Below are positions 1 to 24,000 of a stretch of DNA of 64,000 nt, one piece after another (within the stretch, counting starts at the first letter, position 1; each line of letters opens with the position of its first letter). The notes under the pieces are model-generated. The model was not told the DNA's origin and made no database searches. It saw nothing but the letters and a program-made list of their open reading frames with translations. Position numbers and translations under genes: made by a program. The stretch is from Caprimulgus europaeus. Lineage: Eukaryota > Chordata > Aves > Caprimulgiformes > Caprimulgidae. The DNA lies in NCBI GenBank assembly GCA_907165065.1, contig OU015532.1, positions 40,216,839 through 40,280,838 on the forward strand. Reading direction: 5' to 3'.

Positions 1-520
1 TTTTTAAGATATTTCTCTTATCAGATTAAAGCTAAGCTTTAAAGATAAAGTATATATAACAGAAAATTAATCTTGGACTGAGTGTTCTAACAGAAAGGTT
101 GTGTTAGTTCCTGTAGAACAAAGCAACTTAATTTTTTCTGTGTTTAATTTTAAGAAAACCTCTTGGAAACAGAGAGCAAGCCTTTATTTGGATTTCTACA
201 AAATAGACAGGTATGGGCAAGTAAGATGTGCAATACATTTTAAATAAATAGGAGATATAAAAATAGACACATAAAAAACTTACTGTTGAAACTGCTGACA
301 CCAAGATCATTCTCTGTTGAGGGATACCTCTCAAAATGTTGAGATTGATTACATAAAGAGCGTTTTGGAATAAAAATGTTTCTACTTATACATGGAAGTT
401 CATATTGAATTCACTTTTTAATGTGTTTTCTGTTTGTAGAAGTACATATGTTTTTATAGCTTTATTTCACTACTGTATCTTCCCTTTCTTCCTGTCCAAC
501 AATTTTCTCTTGCGCTCTAG

Positions 521-11798
<11,278 letters not shown>

Positions 11799-14310
11799 AT
11801 CTCTTGATTTTTAGTGAAAACTCTTACCTTTGGCAGTGCTTTGGAAAAGGAAAGGAGGGTGGCAGTAAATAATCTAATCTCAAGTGGAATCTGTAGTTCA
11901 GACACAATTGGTGGATTCTCTAGGCTGGGTGTATTACTGACACATTGAAACAGAATCTCACGTCATATGTTTGATGCGCTTTTTTTTTGTCTTCACAAAA
12001 AGGAAAACCACATTATATAACTCTTCCTGAATGTTCAGGTCCAGAAATATTTCCACTTTTTTGAGAAGTTGCAATTGTTTCACATGTTTTGACAAGGACA
12101 GCTTCCCAAATGCTGTGCTTCAGGGCACATACCACATTTCTGCCTCTTCCATGCCTTGAGAATATACCTAAATGGTGTTGCTGTGGAAAAGCCACCTCTA
12201 CTTTCTTCCTGGGTTCTTTTCCCAGGCTTAGTGACGCTTTTAAATTGGTCAAGATCTGTGGCATGGTACTGGAGTGGAAGTGGTGCCAGGCCTTTAGTAA
12301 TCTGTAGCAACAGGTACAGCAAACATTAAGTTGTACAGAAAAAGCCTGCATTCAGCTATATCCTAGGATTTAATGAAGAGTTTTCATTAATGAACTCTTT
12401 AAAGGAGAAGTGTAGGATAGAAAGTGCATGAGGGAATTACCATCTTGCTTGTTGTATCAAAAAATGAAGTCTGTGCTTTTTGCATTACCAGAACTGCACT
12501 TTATCTAATGAATTTGTCCTCTTTTAATGTTATATATCCTAAGAGGTCTGGGGCTACATCATTTGGCTAGGTTGTGGTTAGTTTTACTTCTTTTACAGTT
12601 TGTCTCCTGAGATTTTCCCTGAGAACCAAACATGAAAATACTGTTTGGTAGTTGTAGTGTAGCTCTGCGGGTGATACGAGAGCCAGAGACTTATGGTAAA
12701 AGAAAAAAAAACTTAAAAGCTTGAAAGCTATCACTGGACTAAAATCAAGGCCCAAAAGCAGCAAGTCTCAGAATCAGGAATAAGTTGGTTTGCCCATATT
12801 TGAGGAATTTTCCACTCTTCATCCTGTCACTGTTGTTTGGAGCCCTGCCTTGAAAGTGTGTGTTCTGGGGGGCATGGTCAGTGGTTCAGTGCCATTTAGA
12901 GCAGAAAGGGGAAAAAAGGTGACAGAGTTTGTCTCTTTGCCCTTCAGTAGTTAATAGCACATTGTGATTGAACTCTCTCTCAATGATATGTGATTGTGCT
13001 TCAGTTCTAGATGTTTCTTGTTCTGTTTTCTGAATTTCAGCCATAATATACATGAGAGAATTTGTAATGTGATGGGTAAAAATGCTTTCCTAAGAAATCC
13101 TATTTCTGTGTGAAAGTTTGTCAGTACTCTAAATTTCCTCACCCCTTTGCTATTTGGATTCTTTTCTGTCATTTGAATAACACTTGCAAGGAGAGGTTTT
13201 CAAATCAATGTCTGAGTATGTGTTTTTGTACGATTTCTTTTTGTTTATTTTTTTTTCTACTGCTTGTATGAGAGATAGTAGAATCACAATTAATTATTTA
13301 GATTTAAATATAATTGCTCTCCTAGTTTTTTAAAGTTTTTAGAATACATATGAGTGCACTGAACAGCACCATAACTCATCTAAAAATGGAATACCAGTGA
13401 ACTCAAATATTGTCGTGATTTCAAATGCTTTTAAAATAAGTTTTGCTATAATCCTTCCCTGGTGATATAAACAGTTGGCTTTGATATATTTTTCAGGTAT
13501 TCTTTCTTGCAATTAAGACCATTCTCCTTATTTTGATTCTTTCAGATTTTAAACCTGAATATGAAACTCTTAAAAGACAAATATTAATTCTGTTAGTCTT
13601 CTCTAAAATGTATTTCAAATGCATACTGAATGTAGAAGAACAGTTATCATGAAAACTTGCATGCACTGGCGATTCCTCAGCTCATCAAAACACTTCTTGC
13701 CAACAAAAAATACTGGATTAAGACTAGCAAATGTATGCCTCATTGATACCAAAACTGTATTCACTTACTGTTTCCCTCTGATATTTACCTTTTCATTTAT
13801 CGAAAACTTTCAGTTACCTTGCACTTCACTGACACAAAAATTCCGTTATCAAATATGCAGTGAGATCACTTTATTTTGTTTTCTGTCTGAACTGTAGTAT
13901 AGGAGGACAGGAGCTGGTCTGAGCAGATGAGCTCATGTTTAAAGCTCTAGAAATCTCTTTGAGGCTGAAGAAGTGGGAGACGAAGGTTGCATCTTTCTGT
14001 ACATTTGCACATACTAATTTAGCAAATGGACTCCCATAGCATTCACTGACTAGTGTGGTCATCTTTCATTTCATAAATTACTATGCAGTTTTGTTCACTG
14101 TGAGTATAATCTGAATTTAGTGATCGCAAGATGCTTATGCCACTGATTTCTGTTCCATCCAAGCTGACAGAAGTTATTTGATAAGACACATATTGGTATC
14201 TTTAATTGCAAAAATGTAAATTTGAAACTTGTTTAATGTTCTTGTGCTTTTGAAATAAAATATCTTGTATATGTATATTTAAAGACAGGAAATAAAGTAA
14301 CTTCTCATAG
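11799..14310 (+). other. UBR3: UBR3 3' UTR (inferred extent)
   Basis: Non-coding sequence after the UBR3 stop, AT-rich with no repeat that I recognise. Two AATAAA hexamers close together at 14254-14259 and 14291-14296 are the best candidates for the main polyadenylation signals. That would give a 3' UTR of about 2.5 kb. The extent is an inference; earlier weaker signals could also be used. Confidence 0.55.
14254..14296 (+). terminator. Candidate UBR3 polyadenylation signals
   Basis: AATAAA occurs at 14254-14259 and again at 14291-14296, about 2.5 kb after the UBR3 stop codon, with T-rich sequence from about 14316 as a possible downstream element. Confidence 0.45.
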
Positions 14311-15699
14311 ATTATTCAGTTTTTATTTGGAGGTGCTTTAACACTTCACAGTTCACTTTACAAGAGCACTTATAGCAGTATCTGTCAGTATGGAAAAGGG
14401 GAAGAGTTAGTAAATGGTTGGTAAACAATACTAGTTATCCTTGTAGTCTGTCATCCTTGTACCAGTTAGCACTGGTGGCAGACTTTTTCTTATTTAAAGA
14501 AATATTCCACTTGAAACTTGTTCTAGTATTTTACAGATGCAGATTCCTGCAGTGTCTACCTCAATTTGCAAAAGAAGCCTTACGGACGGAATTTAACGTT
14601 TAGATGTCCTTAAACTGATGAGTTATTCTGATTTCGTAGCTTCTCAAAGAACTAGCTCTACTGTCTGACAGATACTTAACCTCTAGGAAGGGAAAGTTTG
14701 TGGTGTTGGTCTAATGTGCTGTATTACATTTTTTTTTAAGGTGTTTTATTACAGAGCTAAGCAAATAGCCAATAAATCGTTTACATAGAAACGGCCAGTA
14801 CTTCTTGCCCCTTTCCATGTTACACGCTGCTGGCTGTCATTGCTTTCTCGCTGCTTTGTTGTAGCTTTGGGCACCAGTAAGCTTAAAGAGTTTGAGTATT
14901 AATGGTGTTGCTCTCTATGCTTTTTCTTAGTAAAGCAAGTTTTTTTAAGAACCAGTTCCTTAAAAAGTAAAGGTAGATTAAAGTGTACTATCAAAAATGT
15001 TCAGAAGAATGTTAGAAAAAGAAGCAAAAGTGTTCTGAAGAATATTAGAAGCAGCAGCTCATTCATTGGGAGGAAAAAAAAAAGGGAAGGAAAAAAAAAG
15101 GCCACAGCACCATTTTTGTGTAGTAAGAGTCTCAAGGTGCAATGTACAAATGTACACAATTATACAGGGTAGGGTTTTGCCCATCATATGCTTTGCTTTA
15201 TGGTTGAAATCCACTTTATTTTCTAGACATTATCCTTGAATAATCTCCATTGTAAACTAGTCCGATGTGTGATACAATATTTGTTGCTTAGATTCTTTTA
15301 ACTTGACAAGATGTTCAAAGATACTTTATTGAGAACTTAAAGCTGTTTCATTTCTATGGCACAACTTTTATTTGGTTTTTTTTTCTGTTTTGCAGGTAGG
15401 CTAAATTTAGGGTTTCATACAGGAAAGATGGATAATAATGAAAATCCACTCCTATACAAGTCTCTCAACCCCAGTTATTTGTAGTCCTAGCTACATTTCT
15501 CTGAACTTATATTCAGCGTGGTTGAAAATGTACATGAAAGAGAAGCTGTGTAAGGAAATGTGCATTGAAGGAGAGCAAGCTGAAGTTCAAAGGTATTATG
15601 TACATTATTCTGTGTAATGGTGAGTAAGAAGAGACCAGTTAAACATGAAACATTAAAACAGGACCTGAGTTTTCTTTTTATTTCTGTATGACTATTGTT

Positions 15700-16284
15700 C
15701 ACAAGATCCATGTAAAAAAAAATCAGAGGATTGAGGGGCAAGGGTAAGGAGGCTTCTAGGGTGAGATAAGAACAGTTTAATAATAGAAATAAAACTTAAA
15801 ATAATACTAATATTAAAATAGTAGTGATAATGATAACAGTAACAAAAATATACAAATGAGTGATAGCCAGTGCAGCTGCTCACCACCCACCGACCAAACC
15901 CGGCCTGTTCCCAGATAACGATCCCGGAGGAGCGACAATCCCGAACCGAAACCGCAATCCCGGGAGAGCGAGAGCCTGAGCGAAAGCCAGAGAGAGAGAG
16001 GAAGAGCCCCTCACTGACAGACTGGGCATGACAGGATATGATATGGAACATCCCACTGGCATAAATGCCATTTTAGCTCATTAATTTAAATATTCCTCAC
16101 CCCCTTAGATCTTGCACTTGTAGACTGACAGAACACAAAGTCCTTCACTTCCAGTGACAAAAATGCAAACACTGGGATGGTCTCAGTGTCTCTCTCATAA
16201 CAAGTCCTGGGCTGAAAAGCAAAACACAGCACTGTTCTAGCTACTAAAAAGAAGCCCAGCTCTGTTCCAGCTAAAAGCAGGACA
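15700..16284 (-). mobile_element. Avian endogenous-retrovirus LTR, minus orientation, 3' end decayed
   Basis: On the minus strand it starts TGTCCTGCTTTTAGCTGGAA, then TAGTAGCTAGAACAGTGCTG, a GATGTTCCATATCAT block, a CG-rich CTCTCGCTCTCCCGGGATTG stretch and a TATTATTAAACTGTTCTTAT block with CTCACCCTAG. These blocks, in this order, are those of a widespread bird LTR family different from the one at 6.05 kb. The end near 15700 is blurred; the usual terminal GC-rich block is missing. No internal genes flank it. Confidence 0.75.
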
Positions 16285-18179
16285 ATACTCCAGGCACTCT
16301 GCCTCAAGGTAGGTGACGTATCGGAGCAGGACTAGATGATCCGTATCCGTTTAAGTGATGGTCTTCTCATAAACTAGGACTCCACTTGTGTTCCATGAGC
16401 TTCACATCTTTATGGTTCTTTGATAAACTACAGAATACTGCATGCAGAGCCTGAAGTGCTCCCGTAGTGGGAAACTGATACAAAGTGCATGTGGACCAAA
16501 TTATTTGAAAGATTTTTAAATATGATTAATCTTGTCTTATAGAGAACTGTGTGATTGTATACAATTAAAAAAAACCAAACAACCCACAACCCACAGTGTA
16601 GAACAAGTGTTTTCAGTGGTAGTCAGAAAGCTTTAAAGGAAGAGTATCGTAATTGCAATTTCTACAAGAGCTGTCATGTGTCTTCGCCAGAAACTGAACA
16701 AAAAAATGTTTCAGTGGTTTTTTGCTTGGTTGTTTTGTTTTGGTTTTTTAATGAAGAACTTCATAAAGAAGATAGCTTGATGCATAGGTGAGTTCCTTAT
16801 TTTGAAGTTGCTGTTGCACAAATGTATTGTTATTAATTCTGACCGGATTAAGCATTAATAACAAATAGGATAAGAAGTGTCCCACAAATCGTATTTATTT
16901 CTGTATCTGAGCAGATGCTCCAGCTTAAAAGCTTGGCTTGCTAATTCCATCTCTGTCTTTATAAATTAGAGAGAATTAAAGATGGGGGCCGTGCTTGTAC
17001 CAGAGTTTGTTTTCTTGATCCGGTGGCTGTAATGTTAAATGCTCTAGGAAACCCAGGTGGGATTTTTTTTTTGGCAGTTGGCTGAGTGACAAAGGTTGAC
17101 TTGCCAAATATTCACTAGTCTTTTCTGGTAAAATGTCTTCTCTTCATGTGAAAGTAGATGAGCTGTCTGGGGACCGGGGAATACGTGTGGCCCGACAGTT
17201 ACACCTCTGCTCTTCGTGCTAATGTGATACTGCAACTGCTGCCTGAAACTTCTGTGTCTGTACAGAGATGCTCAGGCTGGATGATCATTTTGGGTCACTC
17301 CTCCTTCCAAATGTATTTTTCAGAGCAAGTTCTTGACAAAAACCACCGTACAGAGCCCTCGACTAGAGAGTTATCAAAAGAGTAAGCTCACAGCTCTTAA
17401 TTGAGCAAGCTAAATAGATTACTTCGATTTTTAAATGGTAAAAGATGTAAGGCATCATCTGCTTTCTACAGCTAAATCCATTTTACCATTAGGAAATATT
17501 TCCCAAAAGACAGAATAAAATTTCCTTTAAAAAAAAAAAAAGCTCTCATTTCTTGTTTTATGACCATTTTCATCAAGTGGATCCAGCCTTCACTTTTAAA
17601 ATTATTTTTAAAGCTTTTTAAAAATTTGCGTATTTCTTTTGATTATTTTTTCCTAATGAAACAAATCTCCTATAGAAATAATCTGTTTTTCTCCAAGTTA
17701 TTTGTGATTATCTTGCACCTTTTGGTTATTGATCAGTCTAGAACTCTTTTTCCCAATGTAGCTGGACTAAAACTGTGTTGAGGATGTGATTGCTATTGAC
17801 TGACGCGTGTGGCAATTTGTGTACTCATCTGACAAAAAAAAAAAAAATCAGCATTTAAAAAACAAATCTTATTCTGTTGCAAAGTCTGATTAATTTGCAG
17901 TACATAACTGCCTTTCTCCTTGATCTCTCAAGGTACTACAACGTTCTGTGTTTATTTTTTACTGGTGTGTAGCTAAGTTTAGTGCTGCTGATAACGCTCA
18001 GGACACAGTTATGCTCAGAGTTCTGCAAAACCAGCACCACAAGAGACTGTGATGCAGAAATAATATTTTTGATGCTCAGAAATGGTTGAAGGAATTATGT
18101 ACCAGTTAAGTTTAATTCCACACTGTACAAAGTGACTGAAATGAAGAAAATAAGCAGACACGTAGGTAAATGCAGTGCA

Positions 18180-19150
18180 AAGTGAAGATTACCTAGTTCT
18201 TGTAAAGGGCAATCTCAGTTTATTAATCTAACTCTTAGAAGGAGTCGGTGAATATGGTGAGAATGTTGAGCCAGTCAGTGCAATGTAGATTTCAAAAAAC
18301 TTTGAATAGTGTCTTCCAACTTACTCAGAATTAGAAGAGGCTGTCATGAGATAAAAAAGAAGATCTACTTCAGCAATAAAATAAAAGAATAAATGGTGTA
18401 TTTTCACAATGGAATTAACAACTGAGATCCACAGAAATCTGCACCTTTTTTTTTTTTTTTTAGCATTTTCAGAAGTGATCTGAAAAGGGGAATTATAAAG
18501 TCGCAAATTCTACCAATGATACAAAGATATTCAGTAAAAAAGCCTATTTAGAGTGTTTTTAGGAGGCTGTTATGAAACTTAGTGGCTGAATAATAACAGA
18601 AGATTCAGTTTTGGTAAATGAAAACATAACTATGAAAAACCTAACATCTTGCAACAGGTTTTTATATTCATATAAAACATTTCCTTAATATTTTTATGGA
18701 TAGTTCTATAAAAATGTTATCTCAATGCTCAGAAACAGTCAAAAGGACAAGCAATGATAGGAATTCTTAGGTGGTCTTCTGTTCTTTTCTTTTCCTATTT
18801 AGTTTGTGATGTCTTCAGCTCTGCACAATGTTGTTAGTTTATAATAAATGGAGAAGAGTGATGAAAACTATCAAAGGTGTAAAACAACTTCTGTAGAAGA
18901 AAAGGTTAAATAACAACTTCTGCAACTTGGAAAGAGAAGACCGAGAGAGATTATAATCGAAGATTCTAAAATTGGGAATGATGTGAAGGGAATAAATAAA
19001 GAATGACCATCAGCTACATCTCACAGCAAGAATTAGAGGATATGCAAATTTTCAGGGAGTCAATAAGCAAAGAGAAGCAGGTTTTCAAACAATGCAGAAT
19101 TTAATTGTGGAAAATTAAAATCTGAAGCTCATTGTTGTAAGTTTTGGACA
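18180..19150 (+). mobile_element. Ancient CR1-like LINE remnant
   Basis: Strongly decayed, plus orientation. Recognisable in order are: a segment like the CR1 reverse-transcriptase (GATTTCAAAAAACTTTGAAT, for the 'D F .. A F D' region), a decayed FADDTK region at about 18473-18530 (AGTGATCTGAAAAGGGGAAT..ATGATACAAAGA), and the 3' part (CTTGGAAAGAGAAGACCGAG, then AAAATTGGGAATGATGTGAAG) matching the 'lttekrRL..dli..yn' region. Pattern-based by eye; borders approximate. Confidence 0.5.
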
Positions 19151-20663
19151 TCAAAAACATGAATGGGTTTAAAAAAATACAATGGAAATTCATAGAAAAA
19201 AAAATCCACTGAGATTTATTAAAACAGAGTGATACAAATACCCTCTTTGTCATACCAAGTCCCAAACTGCTGTGTTCCTGGAAGTTAGGAGGCTTTGCAA
19301 GGGAAAGAAATATTTTCTAGTGGTCTCGTCTCTTACGTGCTCTTTGCAAAACATCTGCTATCGGCTACTACTGCAGACAGACCCTGTCTCTCCTTTTTTA
19401 TCTTTAACGTACTTAAGTATAGACAACGAAACTATTGCTTTTGAAATCATGCCTATAGCCTGCTTGAATTACGGTACACATCTTTATGTCACTCTTTATT
19501 TACGATATATTCTTACAGTATAATTCTTGCTTATTCTAGTGTTCTAGAAATCAACATTGTTTAGACAGGTAAAGGAATTTTGGCTGTTTATTTTGTACAA
19601 TTTTAAAAGCAGGACTAGTTCTGCTTTGTATATCCCGGTGATGTATCTTCCTTTACTTGATTATACACAAAGAATGTACAAACTGTCCAAAGTTATATTC
19701 AAACAGTGTGTTATTCACAACAGTAACAAGTACAATATTTTATTTGGTCTTTTATCCTCTATTCTGTATCCATATGTTTTTCCTGCTTACTATTAATGAT
19801 GAATTACAGTCATAGGGCATCCTATAACTCCAAGCATCTTGGCTTTCACTGTCAGTCTGTCTTTGCCTTCACTGGTTACATATAATCCCTTATCTTCCAG
19901 CCCCTGGATCTGCATAAGTACTTTTGAAATTTAGAGCTTTTAAACATCTATGATCATCAGTATTTGCTTTATGGGAAGTATTTGCTTGTTTTTAAACTTG
20001 TGCTATCACATGCTACTTGGAATTTTAAACATCCTGGCTTGAACTGTTAATTAGTTTTCTTGAGCAGAGAACTCCTTTCAGCAGTACCCATTGACTTGCA
20101 GGGATGTATGGCAGCTGACTCTCTCCAAACTATGGAAGAGGAAAAATTAAGAGATACTTCAGACTATTATGGAAGTAAAAAAAGTGAAATACATTATGCT
20201 AACTTTCATTGCCTTCAACTCAATTCCATCTAGCTAACAGGTTCTTTTGGAAGGGCTGCAAAATATGTGTAATTGGGCTAAAATTTACCCTATCCTAACT
20301 CGAGACTAAGAGAGTTTTAATTTCACTCTTTTTTTTTTTTTCTTTTTTAAAATAATCTTTTTATCTGGTGTAATGATTGTTTTTGGGATTTCCCTGCTGC
20401 TGGACTTTCCATAGATGAAATAACAGTAATGATGAATCTGTATGTTAGTAGATGTAGACCCATCCTAGCTGAGCGTTTGTTCATGCATAATGATTATTCT
20501 GATATATTCAGACCATGACAGAAGTATGTAAGCAAGGGAGAAAAAGGGGAAAATTCCCAAAAGTTTGTTTTGGGCAGTGTTGAAAATCAGATATTTATGA
20601 ATGAGTGAAAATACATCCAGCCAAAGTAGTATCATTGGTTTTGGAGCTGTCACCAGTTTGTGA

Positions 20664-20669
20664 TTTATT
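20664..20669 (-). terminator. Candidate polyadenylation signal of peripherin-like gene
   Basis: TTTATT on the plus strand, i.e. AATAAA on the minus strand, about 113 bases after the stop codon. Confidence 0.45.
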
Positions 20670-20781
20670 CCGTTGTCTTATTAGTTTGCTATCTTTTTTT
20701 TTTTCCCCACCAGTGGTAACTGCAACACTGTAATATGTCAAAGCTACACTTGTGATGTCGTTTTTTTGAAGACTTACCTAG

Positions 20782-21042
20782 CTAGCTGCTGGGATAGATT
20801 TTGTTATAACATTGGTTTTGCCAGTTTGTATTTTGAACATCAATGTTGGGGTCGTTCATGCCTGAGACAGTGGAGATCTGGTTGGCTTTGCCGAGGTTCT
20901 TGATGATATTGATGTTGTATTTGGCAGTTTCCACAAAGCTGTTTTCTAGTAACCAACCATCTGATTCGCCCTCCAAATCTCCTAGCAGAAGGACATTCTT
21001 AATTGCTGTCTGTAGGTACCGGACACCAAGAAGTACAGAGAG
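20782..21042 (-). CDS. PRPH2L: Peripherin-like exon 3 (C-tail)
   Basis: Acceptor TTCTTACAG|CTC, stop at 20784-20782. Encodes [20 protein letters not shown] to end segment 4, then the cytoplasmic tail with DGWLLENSF and an amphipathic stretch ending NLGKANQ. The terminal part ([20 protein letters not shown] and IYPSS) is specific to this paralogue as far as I can tell. Confidence 0.9.
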   Translation of the reverse strand, partial: LSVLLGVRYLQTAIKNVLLLGDLEGESDGWLLENSFVETAKYNINIIKNLGKANQISTVSGMNDPNIDVQNTNWQNQCYNKIYPSS

Positions 21043-24000
21043 CTGTAAGAAACAGTTAATGGTTAAACAGAGAGCTTAAATTACAGCCTCAATCCTACCA
21101 CCAAGTCAGCATTCTGACTTGTGTTTTTACAGGCCTAATAATTAATATCGAGTAAAGCAGACAGATTCTTTATCCCAGGAATATAGCTAACTCTTCTCCC
21201 AATTAATCACATTTTTTAGAAAGAAAAATACCAGGAGGAGATTGATTGATTCTCTCTCCATTCTTCAGGTAGCATTCCCACCTGCATGTTATTAGCACAT
21301 AATTACCTAGAATTACTTTGGAACACTGCAGCCTCAGAGACTACAACTAACTGATGTAGAATGATGATCAATTAATGGAACAATCAGTCACTGTGAAAAA
21401 AAAATTAAATTATAGTCAGTTCATTTCTGTGGATTATTTTCCCGCTGACCTTGATTAAATCAGTGTTTTCTCCAAGGAGTTTAATCATTCATATGTAAGC
21501 CATATGTGTCCTACATGCCAACTTGTTAAAATTAAGAAGGACAGACTATAGTAAACTTTAGGAAAAAGCCCCACTTTCTTAGTTCTGCTGGACTGAGATC
21601 AGCCTGCTGTGCCCAGCTTCTCAGCATTGAAGGGAGCACAGGGAGCCTGCTCCCAGCTTTTTCACGTGCTGCCAGAGGCCTGTTCCTTCTGGCACCACCA
21701 CCCCATCTAGCCCTGCTTGAGGACTATTGTGAACTGTTTTAATTACAGTGCTAATATTTATGCAATAGGGCAATAATCACAAAACTAACACTTACTAAAA
21801 AGGAAAGGAAACTGTATTTTAGCCTATGCCATTGGGGAGTCCTTTATCTGTGGATGACAACGTCCAAACAACTTTCTTCACAGACAATTGCAGGAAGAGT
21901 GCATCTTTGCACGTGGATGTGCTTGCCAGTGATAAAATCACTTTGCCTGCAGAATAAGCAGCCTAGACTGCATCTAAAAATGTGTGCCATGTTAAAACAA
22001 TCCTCAGACCTTCTCACCTAATTTCCCTGCAGTTGTGTCACTGCATGTATCATCCTGCATCTGATATCATAAATGCCTCAGAGAAAGGAATATGCCATAA
22101 TCTATTGAAAAGGCTCTGTAGATATACAGAATTGGATATCTAATTTCTCATAGTTCTTATCTTCAGTGAGATTTGCTTCTGCTCTGGGGACTTTGAGAAA
22201 GCTGTCTGCATTAAAGAAAGTCCTGCAACATACTTGGAAGTGCTTGTGGACTTTATATATAGATACTGAGGCACTTCTTGTATGTTACACTGTAGTTGTT
22301 TCCCATCCTAGAGAGCAGGCAGACTCTAATCTGACACAGATTAATCTTTCTTTTTATGAGACTAACCTCAAACAACCAAATAAGCAGTGCTGCAATACCA
22401 ATGGATCTCATAATAGCTGTGTAGTAATCCAGCAGGGCTTCTCTGCACCCCTTCACCCAGATATTGAGCTCTTCTGTCAGAAAGTCGTAGTTGTAGTGAG
22501 CGCTGTTGTTTGTCAGCTGGTACTGGATGCAGGGCCGTGGGGAGCTTGGGTTGCAGCAGCTGAAGGGCACTCCATCCACTAAGAACTTCCCATTGATGTT
22601 GCTGTTTAGTTGGCTGCAACAGGGCAGAAAGGTTGAGAATTACAAATCTGGTATCAGCAGCAGTGTCTGTGATTTTATAAACGGACATAACGCAAGTCTG
22701 CTGCGATGTAGGCCTCTCCAGTGTAACAAAAGGAAAATGGGAATATATTTCCCACTGGAAAAGTTGCTTACTGCAGGAAAATGGAATTTTCATTTGCTGT
22801 ATTTCTGAAGTGTGGTATCAGCACAGCATCTCACATGGTTCTTGGTACTGTGCGTGCAAGGTGTGGGTTCAGTGTTCACGGAGATGTTGTGTTTTTAGGT
22901 ATCTTTGCGCTGAAAATACTAACGACAATTTCTGAACTTGTTTATCTTGGTGGAACTTTAATGGAAGTTAGGGGCCCAGAAATCCCGTGTCTCACTACTT
23001 CGGGATTGATTTCCAACACAAGCATTCCTTAAGAGAGAACCTTTGTGTGCCCCATGAACCACTGGAAATTGTCTGCTGGCATTTCATCACTGTACCCATG
23101 TGCAATGGCTGGCTTGGCACATGTTTTGAGACTAATTCACAAGTGAGTTTCTACTTCTTGTAATTATACTTCTTGTAGCCTCTGAAATTGTACTTATTGC
23201 TAAAAATTATTCCTTTCCCTCCCTATAAGATCAGGAGAAGAACAAGTGGGAAAAGTACAATAAAGAAACGGGAGAAAAAAAAAATCATAGGATGGAATGA
23301 GAACACAATCCCAGATTAATCAAGACTTTCTGTAACAATTAAACGAATCCTTGACACCCATTTTTCTTGTATTACCTGCTCGTTAGCTAGTATGTCCTTG
23401 TAAGGACTTCTTTCCAAGCAGGCTCTTCAGAGAAATAGGTTTTCCAGAAACTGGAGTGTATATAAGATGTTGAGAGATGCTCTCACACTTTGGGGAAGCA
23501 GCCTCTAAGCATGTATCTGTTTTCATGCTCATTGCAAAAAGCTTATTTCCTGAGACAGCCCCACAGGTGAGAACCAGAGCCTCTTTTAATGAAGCCCATG
23601 CCCTTTAGCTTTTGTTAGGGAGTCAGAGTATATGAAAAACTGCTTTCTCTTGGATATCCAGCTTTCACCATTTGCTAATAGTGGAATTTTTACTATTTGC
23701 AAAACTTATCCTCATTTTTTAATGTTTACAAATAATATTTTCCTGTTTTACTGCAGATCATTTAAATTAAAAGGAAGGAAGTCATCACAAGAAGTTCACC
23801 AGGTATACAGAAGAGACAGAATCTCTGCAGTCCAGTGTTCTTCCAGAATTTTGGGACTAAATTTTCCTTCAAAGGAAGCATAGGAAGCTCAGTATTTGTA
23901 GCTGTGCTGGGATGGCAGAATAATTGCCTTAATTGTATTGCTGTGGGCCTCATTCCCCCCACCCCTTATTTTTTTTTTACTTCTTTTTCTTTTTTTTTTT

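Larger units (their letters stand above)
14311..20660. other. Intergenic region between convergent UBR3 and peripherin-like gene
   Basis: The two genes face each other tail to tail about 6.3 kb apart. The stretch holds an LTR (about 15700-16284), an old CR1 (about 18180-19150), short A runs (15075-15099, 17528-17541, 17834-17847) and AT-rich unique-looking DNA. No coding exon or RNA gene is recognised. Confidence 0.7.
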
